DNA from: F1-120-MAGs023 sp038228615
GTDB lineage: Bacteria > Actinomycetota > Acidimicrobiia > IMCC26256 > PALSA-610
Reading direction: 5' to 3'
Length of the DNA: 6,575 nucleotides
Assembly: GCA_038228615.1 (NCBI GenBank)
Contig: JBBRPC010000223.1
Coordinates: 1 to 6,575, forward strand
The position numbers and the translations under genes are program-made. How positions within the stretch are numbered: position 1 is the stretch's first letter; each line of letters starts with the position of its first letter. Below the pieces are notes generated by a model, which was given only the letters and a program-made list of their open reading frames with translations, did not search any database and was not told the DNA's origin. This document shows positions 1-5,508 of the stretch, in pieces.

Positions 1-1175
1 CCAAAGGGCACACCGTGACGGTCGCTGGAGTCAGGAGCCTGATCGATAAAACAAGCCTCACCGACTACAAAGCGACGATCAGTTCCAGCCCGCAGTCGGG
101 CAAGCGCACGATTCGCGTGCAGGCGCAAGTTGTGAACGACCCGATCCTGGTCATTCGTCGTTCGATCGCACAGACCGTCGGTAAGAAGGTCGACGACGTC
201 AACGAAACCAAGGTTGGCGTGCAGGAGACATTCACGGTATCTGGTGTCACGAACGCGAACAAGACCACCATTGATGCAGCGCTCAAAAAAGTCGACATGC
301 AAGGCACGAAGCCGACTGTCTCGGTCGCAGCGAATGTGGTCACGATCTCGTTGACCGCGCCGCCGACGGTGCGTTCGCGGGTGAGCGACAGTCTTGCGGC
401 CTACGCCGGTCAGACCTCGAACGACGTCAGTATCTCGACCGTCGGACCGACGTGGGGGAGCGAGGTTTCGCACAAGGCGATCGTCGCACTCATCGTGTTC
501 TTCATCGTGCTCGCGATCTATTTGTCGATCCGCTTTGAGTTCAAAATGGCGATGGCCGCGCTCGTCGCAGTGGTGCACGACATCATCTTCACGGTCGCCG
601 TCTACTCAGTGACGCAGTTCACGGTCTCGCCCGCGACGGTGACGGCGTTCCTGACGATTTTGGGATTTTCGTTGTACGACACCGTGGTGGTGTTCGACAA
701 GATCCGAGAAAACCAAGGCGTGTTGATGACGGTCGGCAAGTCGACATATGGCGATATGGCCAATCGGTCGTTGAACGAAGTGTTGATGCGTTCATTGTCG
801 ACATCATTCGTCGCGTTAATGCCAGTGCTTTCGCTGCTCGTTGTAGGGTCTGGTTTCTTTGGCGCCACGGCACTTGAAGATTTCGCGCTCGCGTTGTTGG
901 CGGGGCTGTTCGTCGGGACCTACTCATCGATCTTCATCGCTACCCCGATGTTGGTGTGGTGGAAGGAGCGCGAACCGCAGTACCGAGCGCTACGGGAACG
1001 CCAAGCAGTGCGCAGCGCTACAGCGGCCCGCGCGGTGATCAAATCCGAACCCGTGTTGGTGACAGCTGAAGGCGACGAGTGGGATACCACCGGTGTTGCA
1101 GGTCCGCCGGCAGTGATGCGTCAGGCATCGGCGAGTCCCAAACCTCGCCAACAACGCGGCCGGAAGCGCAAGTAA
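1..1175 (+). CDS. secF: Protein translocase subunit SecF (5'-truncated by window edge)
   Basis: SecF pairs with SecD in the membrane and uses the proton-motive force to help SecYEG complete protein export. The reading frame is open from base 3, so the true start and the first membrane helix lie upstream. The GTG at 15 is not the real start. Numbering from that GTG, residues 1-150 are the extracytoplasmic domain. Five hydrophobic segments follow at about 154-173, 179-199, 207-227, 262-280 and 288-314. The family signature GFSLYDTVVVFDKIREN (217-233) is clear, as is VHDIIFT (187-193) in the preceding helix. The tail (about 315-386) is cytoplasmic and ends in a very basic stretch, RQQRGRKRK. The extracytoplasmic domain looks longer than usual and may be internally duplicated (see findings). 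The gene precedes apt and rel, as is common in Actinobacteria. The identity is secure; only the N-terminus is missing. Confidence 0.95.
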   Translation, partial: KGHTVTVAGVRSLIDKTSLTDYKATISSSPQSGKRTIRVQAQVVNDPILVIRRSIAQTVGKKVDDVNETKVGVQETFTVSGVTNANKTTIDAALKKVDMQGTKPTVSVAANVVTISLTAPPTVRSRVSDSLAAYAGQTSNDVSISTVGPTWGSEVSHKAIVALIVFFIVLAIYLSIRFEFKMAMAALVAVVHDIIFTVAVYSVTQFTVSPATVTAFLTILGFSLYDTVVVFDKIRENQGVLMTVGKSTYGDMANRSLNEVLMRSLSTSFVALMPVLSLLVVGSGFFGATALEDFALALLAGLFVGTYSSIFIATPMLVWWKEREPQYRALRERQAVRSATAARAVIKSEPVLVTAEGDEWDTTGVAGPPAVMRQASASPKPRQQRGRKRK

Positions 1176-1190
1176 CGGCACCCTCCCTCC

Positions 1191-1196
1191 TAGACT
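1191..1196 (+). promoter_or_regulatory. Candidate -10 element for a leaderless apt transcript
   Basis: The hexamer TAGACT fits the actinobacterial TANNNT -10 pattern. It ends 6 bases before the apt ATG, so transcription would begin at or next to the A of the start codon. There is no Shine-Dalgarno-like purine run in the 27 bp between secF and apt; the stretch is pyrimidine-rich instead. Leaderless mRNAs with this geometry are common in Actinobacteria. No good -35 box is visible, and apt could equally be translated from read-through of secF mRNA. Confidence 0.4.
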
Positions 1197-1202
1197 TGCG
1201 TC

Positions 1203-1730
1203 ATGGGTCTTGACGCTGGCTGGGTTCGGGAGCACATACGTGACCTTCCCGACTATCCAAAACCGGGTGTCGTGTTCAAAGACATCACTCCGGTATTGGC
1301 CCTCCCCGAAGCCTTTGCGGCCTCGATCGATGCCGTCCTTGAACCGTTCAATGCCGAGGAGATCGACAAGGTCATAGGCATTGAGGCCCGCGGATTTGTG
1401 TTCGCAGCGCCCGTGGCCTACCACCTCGGCGCGGGGTTCATCCCGGTGCGCAAGCCCGGCAAGCTGCCGTGGCACGTGGAACGCGAAGAATACGCGCTCG
1501 AATATGGGACCGATCAGCTTGAGGTGCACGCCGACGCAATTGTTCCTGGCGAACGCGTGCTGATCGTCGACGATGTCCTTGCAACGGGAGGTACCGCGAA
1601 TGCCGCGGTACGGCTCGTGCGCAAGCTCGGTGGCGAGATCATCGGTTGTGCATTTTTCATAGAGTTGGCGTTCCTCAACGGACGCCAACAGCTCGAAGGC
1701 TTGGAGATTCACTCGGTTGTTACGTACTGA
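1203..1730 (+). CDS. apt: Adenine phosphoribosyltransferase
   Basis: Apt converts adenine plus PRPP to AMP and pyrophosphate in the cytoplasm, salvaging purines. The 175-residue product has the usual family length. Visible motifs are PGVVFKDITP (21-30), the conserved IEARGF (60-65), RKPGKLPW (83-90), YGTD (101-104) and the PRPP-binding signature VLIVDDVLATGGTA (119-132), with the acidic pair D123-D124 and the TGGT loop. ELAFLNGR (154-161) near the C-terminus is also typical. The ATG at 1203 gives the expected N-terminus. It has no ribosome binding site but does have a -10-like hexamer just upstream, suggesting leaderless translation. The gene sits 27 bp after secF and 27 bp before rel. Placing purine salvage next to the (p)ppGpp enzyme is a recurring actinobacterial arrangement, and (p)ppGpp is known to affect purine metabolism. 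Nothing in the sequence suggests loss of activity. Confidence 0.97.
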   Translation: MGLDAGWVREHIRDLPDYPKPGVVFKDITPVLALPEAFAASIDAVLEPFNAEEIDKVIGIEARGFVFAAPVAYHLGAGFIPVRKPGKLPWHVEREEYALEYGTDQLEVHADAIVPGERVLIVDDVLATGGTANAAVRLVRKLGGEIIGCAFFIELAFLNGRQQLEGLEIHSVVTY

Positions 1731-1737
1731 GACTTGT

Positions 1738-1746
1738 GGAGGAGGT
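1738..1746 (+). promoter_or_regulatory. Strong Shine-Dalgarno sequence of rel
   Basis: GGAGGAGGT lies 11 bases before the ATG at 1758 and is a near-ideal match to the 16S anti-Shine-Dalgarno. The spacing is slightly long but acceptable. It fixes the rel start and contrasts with apt, which has no such site. Confidence 0.75.
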
Positions 1747-1757
1747 AGGTCGCGACG

Positions 1758-3974
1758 ATGAGAACGTTGTTGGCCCGTCGAAACGCTCCCGCAACTAGCC
1801 CCATCGATCCGCTCCTCGCGGGTCTGCTGGCGCGCTATGGAGAACGGCACCCCAAGGCCGACACCACGATGATCGAGCTGGCGTTCGCTACGGCGCGCGA
1901 AGCGCACAAAGATCAGGTCCGCCGGTCAGGCGATGCCTACATCACGCATCCGGTTGGCGTCGCGGCGGTCCTCGCCGATCTCGGACTCGACGACACCACG
2001 ATCGCAGGAGCACTCCTGCACGATGCGGTCGAAGACACCACGATCACCCTCGAGAACCTCGAGCGCGACTTTGGGCCGGAGGTCGCCGCGCTCGTCGATG
2101 GCGTCACCAAACTTGAGCGGATCCATTTCGATAGCAAAGAAGCCCAACAGGCCGCCACGATGCGCAAGATGCTCGTCGCGATCGCAAAAGACCTTCGCGT
2201 GCTGCTCATCAAGCTTGCCGACCGGCTCCACAACATGCGAACGATCGCCTCGATGCCCGATGAGAAACAGCAACGCATCGCACAAGAAACGCTTGATATC
2301 TACGCTCCGCTCGCGCATCGCCTTGGCATCGGTGATGTGAAGTGGCAGCTCGAGGACCTGTCGTTCGCGGTCATGTACCCGAAACGATACGCAGAAATTG
2401 AACAGATGGTTGCCGGCCGCGCTCCAGCAAGTGTCTCAGAACTCGATCTCGTCGTCAGCGAGGTAGAAGAACGGCTCCGAGAGTTGAAGATCGTCGGCGA
2501 CGTCACGGGGCGGCCGAAGCACTACTGGTCGATTTACGAAAAGATGGTCGTGCGCGGCAAGGAATTCGCCGACATCTTCGACCTTCTCGGCGTGCGCGTC
2601 ATTGTCGATGAAGTGAAAGATTGTTACGCGGTGCTTGGGGCAGTACATGCCACGTGGCGACCGATTCAGGGTCGCTTCAAGGATTACATCGCAATGCCAA
2701 AGTTCAATCTCTATCAATCGTTGCACACCACCGTGGTTGGTACGAACGGTCGGCCGGTCGAGTTCCAGATCCGCACACGCGAAATGCACGAACGCGCCGA
2801 GTTCGGCGTCGCGGCACATTGGAGTTATAAAGATCAGGGAAGTCAACAAGATCTCGACTGGCTCGCCAGGATCGTCGATTGGCAGACCGATACGACCGAT
2901 CCGGCCGAGTTCATGGCCGGTTTGAAAGTCGACCTCGAACACGACGAGGTGTTTGTCTTCACGCCCAAGGGCAACATCATGACGCTGCCTGCCGGTGCAT
3001 GTCCTGTTGATTTTGCCTACGCGATCCACACTGAAGTTGGGCACCGCTGTATCGGTGCCCGCGTCAACAATCGCCTTGTGCCGTTGGATACTCCGCTGCA
3101 GTCTGGCGACAGCGTCGAGGTCTTCACGAGCAAAGTCGCCGACGCCGGCCCAACACGCGACTGGCTGCAGTTTGTCGCCTCGCAGCGAGCGAAATCGAAG
3201 ATCCGCCAACGATTCTCACGTGAGCGGCGCAACGACGCGATCGATACCGGGCGAGAAGAACTTGAAAAAGAATTGCGTCGCGAAGGGTTGCCGGTGCACA
3301 AGTTGCCTGCGCTCGCGCTGCGTGACGTTGTCGAAGCGATGAACTACGGCGAAGTCGACTCGCTCTATGCCGCGATTGGCGAACACCACGTGTCGCCCAA
3401 GACCGTGGTGCAACGCATCCAGCGTGCCCTCCAAGACGGCGAAGAGCAAGTTCCGACGACGGCGCGCAAACCGCAGCGCACGAACTCGTCACGCACAGCA
3501 GCTGGTGTGCACGTGGAGGGACTCGACGACATCTTGGTGCGGTTGTCGAAGTGCTGCACGCCGGTTCCCGGCGATGAGATCATGGGATTCGTGACGCGAG
3601 GACGCGGCGTTTCGGTGCACCGCACCGACTGCGCGAACGCATCCAGTTTGCTGACCGTGAGCGACCGCGTGATCGAGGTTGAGTGGAATCGCGATGCGCC
3701 GCAGGTGTATACGGTTTCGATTGAGATCGAGGCGTTGGATCGTTCGAAGCTGCTGCGAGACGTGGCCGATGAGCTTTCAGAACACCACGTGAACATCCTG
3801 AGCTGTTCGTCCAAGACGACCCCGGACAGGATCGCCAGGATCCGCTTCGATTTTGAGTTGGCAGAACCGGACCATCTGGATTCGATCCTGGCCGCAGTGA
3901 AACGCGTCGACGCGGTCTACGACGTTGCTCGCGTGCTTCCCGGCGGCGGCAGGGTGCTGGCTCCGTCACCTTAA
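1758..3974 (+). CDS. rel: Bifunctional (p)ppGpp synthetase/hydrolase Rel
   Basis: Rel makes (p)ppGpp from ATP and GDP/GTP during amino-acid starvation and degrades it otherwise, controlling the stringent response at the ribosome. At 738 residues it is a full-length long RSH protein. The HD hydrolase domain (about 40-200) keeps H64, HDAVED (88-93) and LADRLHNMR (153-161), so hydrolysis should be intact. The synthetase domain (about 245-355) has RPKHYWSIYEKM (252-263), D272, RFKD (306-309), YQSLHTTV (319-326) and EFQIRT (335-340). RFKD, rather than the EXDD of monofunctional RelA, marks bifunctional enzymes. MPKFNLYQS replaces the common MPKPNGYQS and resembles mycobacterial Rel. TGS follows at 396-459, a helical region next, then the Cys-rich domain with C599-C600, H621 and C625, and an ACT domain at about 651-727. 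The start is set by GGAGGAGGT. It is probably co-transcribed with apt, 27 bp upstream. No terminator follows. Confidence 0.97.
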   Translation: MRTLLARRNAPATSPIDPLLAGLLARYGERHPKADTTMIELAFATAREAHKDQVRRSGDAYITHPVGVAAVLADLGLDDTTIAGALLHDAVEDTTITLENLERDFGPEVAALVDGVTKLERIHFDSKEAQQAATMRKMLVAIAKDLRVLLIKLADRLHNMRTIASMPDEKQQRIAQETLDIYAPLAHRLGIGDVKWQLEDLSFAVMYPKRYAEIEQMVAGRAPASVSELDLVVSEVEERLRELKIVGDVTGRPKHYWSIYEKMVVRGKEFADIFDLLGVRVIVDEVKDCYAVLGAVHATWRPIQGRFKDYIAMPKFNLYQSLHTTVVGTNGRPVEFQIRTREMHERAEFGVAAHWSYKDQGSQQDLDWLARIVDWQTDTTDPAEFMAGLKVDLEHDEVFVFTPKGNIMTLPAGACPVDFAYAIHTEVGHRCIGARVNNRLVPLDTPLQSGDSVEVFTSKVADAGPTRDWLQFVASQRAKSKIRQRFSRERRNDAIDTGREELEKELRREGLPVHKLPALALRDVVEAMNYGEVDSLYAAIGEHHVSPKTVVQRIQRALQDGEEQVPTTARKPQRTNSSRTAAGVHVEGLDDILVRLSKCCTPVPGDEIMGFVTRGRGVSVHRTDCANASSLLTVSDRVIEVEWNRDAPQVYTVSIEIEALDRSKLLRDVADELSEHHVNILSCSSKTTPDRIARIRFDFELAEPDHLDSILAAVKRVDAVYDVARVLPGGGRVLAPSP

Positions 3975-4000
3975 CTGTTCCTTAATTCAAGCTTTACCGT

Positions 4001-4051
4001 TCCTTTGGTCGATGTCATCGGGTACAAACCCGCGCGACTCGACCAAAAGGA
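4001..4051 (+). promoter_or_regulatory. Nested inverted repeat covering the pilin gene's Shine-Dalgarno
   Basis: TCCTTTGGTCGA (4001-4012) is complementary to TCGACCAAAAGGA (4039-4051) apart from one extra A, giving a 12-bp stem with a single bulge. Nine of these pairs are uninterrupted. Inside the 26-base loop, CGGGT-ACAA-ACCCG (4019-4032) forms a second perfect 5-bp hairpin. The 3' arm contains the AAGGA core of the ribosome binding site for the ATG at 4063. Folded as RNA, it would hide that site, suggesting translational control such as a riboswitch-like, protein-binding or thermosensor element. It could instead be a DNA operator. There is no U-run, so a terminator is unlikely. I do not recognise it as a named riboswitch class. 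Confidence 0.5.
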
Positions 4052-4052
4052 G
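4045..4052 (+). promoter_or_regulatory. Shine-Dalgarno sequence that sets the first prepilin start
   Basis: AAAAGGAG is followed by 10 bases and then the ATG at 4063. This supports that ATG over two upstream in-frame ATGs (3925, inside rel, and 4012, inside the inverted repeat). Most of the site lies in the 3' arm of the inverted repeat at 4001-4051. Confidence 0.65.
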
Positions 4053-4062
4053 CTGGCAAATC

Positions 4063-5508
4063 ATGAGCTGGTCTTTTGGGAACGCGACGCAGGAGCGAGA
4101 TCGGCTGCGAGACGCTCGCAGGGCCGGGCGGAGCAGGCCCAATATGCCCGGGCAGAGCAGGCCCAAGACGCAACGCGGTGGCGAAGCGGTTCGAGGAGCG
4201 ACGCAGGAGCGAGATCGGCTGCGAGACGCTCGCAGGGCCGGGCGGAGCAGGCCCCAAGAAACAGGCATGACGTTGCTGGAGCTTGTTGTGGCGATGTCGG
4301 TGTTCGCTGTGATCATGTTGGGGTTGGTCGCGACGTTGGCGTCTGGGTTGACGTTGACACGCAACAACAGGAATCGGAGTGTCGCGGCGAACCTTGCGAG
4401 CCAGGAGATGGATTTGGTTCGTTCCGCGACGTTTGCGTCGTTAGTTGCCCAAACGTCGACGCAGTCGGTGGGTGGCGTTCCGTATGTCGTGCACCGAGAG
4501 TTGACTTGGGTTGCTGACTCGGCGACCAACGGTCCGTGTGATGGCACGAATGGTTCGCCACAGATGTTGCGAGTGCATGTATGGGTCGATTGGCCGAGCC
4601 GTCAGGGTGTAGCGACTGTGAAGGCCGACACCGTGTTGACGCCGCCGGTTGGGGCGTACGATCCGAATACTGGCCATATTGCGGTGAAGGTGTTGGATCG
4701 CTCGGCTGCTCCACAGGACAACATCATGGTGTTGTTGACTGGGCCAACGGCTCGGAGCGCACCGACGAATAGCGATGGCTGCGCGTTTTTTGGGTTTCTG
4801 CCTCCTGGCGCGTATTCGGTGTCGTTGAACACAACGCAGTTCGTCGATCGTCAGGGCGTGCAGAATCCGACGCAGTCGGTCAACGTGACTGTCGGACAGG
4901 TGAACTCGACGCAGTTCGATTATGACCAGCGTGCGACGTTGCATCTGGATTTGGACGCTGGTGGAGGCGGGGTTGTTCCAAACGACGTACCGGTGACGTT
5001 AGGGAACACGATTTTGGTGCCAACTGGCGCGCGTACCTACACGGGAAGCGGGACGTCGCGGACTGTCAACAACTTGTTTCCGGCGTCCGATGGTTACGAC
5101 GCGTGGGCAGGTTCATGCGCAGACGCCGACCCTGAAGGTCTCGACGGCACAGGGAACGCGTTCTATCCGAGTGCGCAACGCGATGCCCCATTTGAAGCCA
5201 CGCCGAACGCGACGACCGACGGCTCGATTACGTTGAATCCCCTTGCGATTCACGTGGTGAATTCGGTCGGTGTTCCTCAGGCGAACCAATCGATTGTCTT
5301 GGTGCACGGCGCCGACAATGGATGCGCTGCAGGTGAGACGCATACGGTCGGTACGACGAACGCCACCGGAGACGTGGTCGTCGAGTTGCCGTTCGGTAAC
5401 TGGCAGATGACGGTACAGGGTCGGACGGTCTCCGGGAGTTGGCCGTCGAGGATCGTGAGCCCCCTCGAAAGCCTCCCGCGACCGACTGTCACGGCGACCG
5501 TCCAATGA
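4063..5508 (+). CDS. PilV-like minor prepilin with long leader and large extracellular adhesin-like region
   Basis: This is a type IV prepilin-like protein of 481 residues. The processing site is G68|MTLLELVVAM: Gly at -1, Met at +1, Glu73 at +5, then a hydrophobic helix to about residue 98. PilV-type traits follow: NLASQEMDLVRSATFASL (110-127) and VHVWVDWP (171-178). Beyond these, the extracellular part has beta-rich segments resembling carboxypeptidase-regulatory or Ig-like folds. One spans 205-262, with IAVKVLDRSAAP and TNSDGCAFFGFLPPGAYSV. A second, weaker one spans about 285-345. A third spans 393-455, with GVPQANQSIVLVHG and TTNATGDVVVELPFGNW. The start at 4063 follows AAAAGGAG. The leader is 68 residues, whereas most prepilin leaders are about 5-30. 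It contains the 19-residue segment ATQERDRLRDARRAGRSRP twice (8-26 and 46-64). Without the inserts the leader would be ordinary. The stop overlaps the next prepilin by 4 bp. A role as a pilus-tip adhesin or priming pilin is inferred. Confidence 0.82.
   Translation: MSWSFGNATQERDRLRDARRAGRSRPNMPGQSRPKTQRGGEAVRGATQERDRLRDARRAGRSRPQETGMTLLELVVAMSVFAVIMLGLVATLASGLTLTRNNRNRSVAANLASQEMDLVRSATFASLVAQTSTQSVGGVPYVVHRELTWVADSATNGPCDGTNGSPQMLRVHVWVDWPSRQGVATVKADTVLTPPVGAYDPNTGHIAVKVLDRSAAPQDNIMVLLTGPTARSAPTNSDGCAFFGFLPPGAYSVSLNTTQFVDRQGVQNPTQSVNVTVGQVNSTQFDYDQRATLHLDLDAGGGGVVPNDVPVTLGNTILVPTGARTYTGSGTSRTVNNLFPASDGYDAWAGSCADADPEGLDGTGNAFYPSAQRDAPFEATPNATTDGSITLNPLAIHVVNSVGVPQANQSIVLVHGADNGCAAGETHTVGTTNATGDVVVELPFGNWQMTVQGRTVSGSWPSRIVSPLESLPRPTVTATVQ
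4084..4140 (+). repeat. 57-bp direct repeat, copy 1 (palindrome-containing, in coding frame)
   Basis: These 57 bases are identical to 4198-4254 by direct comparison. The unit is about 77% G+C. It contains the hairpin CTGCGAG-ACG-CTCGCAG at 4105-4121. Immediately after, GGGCC at 4121-4125 can pair with GGCCC at 4136-4140. It encodes ATQERDRLRDARRAGRSRP in the prepilin leader and is free of stops in all six frames. Dense inverted repeats plus G+C-rich content resemble REP or other palindromic interspersed elements. Whether it recurs elsewhere in the genome is unknown from this window. Confidence 0.85.
4141..4197 (+). repeat. 57-bp spacer holding a partial extra repeat copy
   Basis: The spacer has exactly the length of the repeat unit, so the two copies are offset by 114 bp (38 codons). 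GGGCAGAGCAGGCCC at 4150-4164 matches the repeat's 3' end, GGGCGGAGCAGGCCC (4126-4140 and 4240-4254), at 14 of 15 bases. A self-complementary TGCCCGGGCA lies at 4145-4154. The spacer plus copy 2 may be one longer element bounded by this 15-mer, with copy 1 its truncated remnant. It encodes NMPGQSRPKTQRGGEAVRG. An internal in-frame ATG at 4144 has a weak GGAG upstream and is a less likely start. Confidence 0.5.
4198..4254 (+). repeat. 57-bp direct repeat, copy 2
   Basis: This copy is identical to 4084-4140, including the hairpin CTGCGAG-ACG-CTCGCAG (4219-4235) and the GGGCC/GGCCC pair (4235-4239 and 4250-4254). It is in the same reading frame as copy 1. It ends 12 bases before the conserved prepilin segment MTLLELV, so it sits entirely in the part of the leader that prepilin peptidase would remove. 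Perfect identity between the copies points to recent duplication or insertion, or to ongoing gene conversion. Confidence 0.85.

Noticed and set aside
1591..1611. Perfect 8-bp inverted repeat GTACCGCG / CGCGGTAC in apt
   Set aside because: It lies in codons for the conserved PRPP loop and the next residues, has no U-run, and is short enough to arise from codon choice.
990..1907. A 305-codon open frame on the - strand across the end of secF, apt and the start of rel
   Set aside because: It overlaps three clearly recognisable + strand genes and has no recognisable domain. Long antisense frames are expected in G+C-rich coding DNA.
2436..3209. A 257-codon - strand open frame inside rel
   Set aside because: It is antisense to the conserved synthetase and TGS regions of Rel and shows no family features.
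3975..4000. Possible intrinsic terminator after rel
   Set aside because: The stretch is A/T-rich, but no G+C-rich stem with a following T-run is present. The inverted repeat at 4001-4051 is followed by a ribosome binding site, not Ts.
4020..4030. TACAAA near 4023 as a -10 promoter box for the pilin operon
   Set aside because: It matches TATAAT at only 4 of 6 positions, and no -35 box lies at proper spacing (TTGGTC is only about 12 bases upstream).
4001..4051. c-di-GMP (GEMM) riboswitch upstream of the pilin operon
   Set aside because: The element is about 50 bases, too short, and lacks the paired-helix layout and conserved joining sequences of GEMM-I or GEMM-II.
3925..4062. Upstream extension of the first prepilin (ATG 3925 or ATG 4012)
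   Set aside because: ATG 3925 lies inside the rel coding region and ATG 4012 lies in the stem of the inverted repeat. Neither has a good ribosome binding site, whereas ATG 4063 follows AAAAGGAG.
4084..4254. CRISPR array
   Set aside because: There are only two full 57-bp repeats, they are coding and in frame, and the spacer contains a partial copy of the repeat itself.
4267..4269. ATG 4267 as the prepilin start
   Set aside because: It would begin exactly at the mature +1 residue and remove the Gly and leader needed for prepilin processing.
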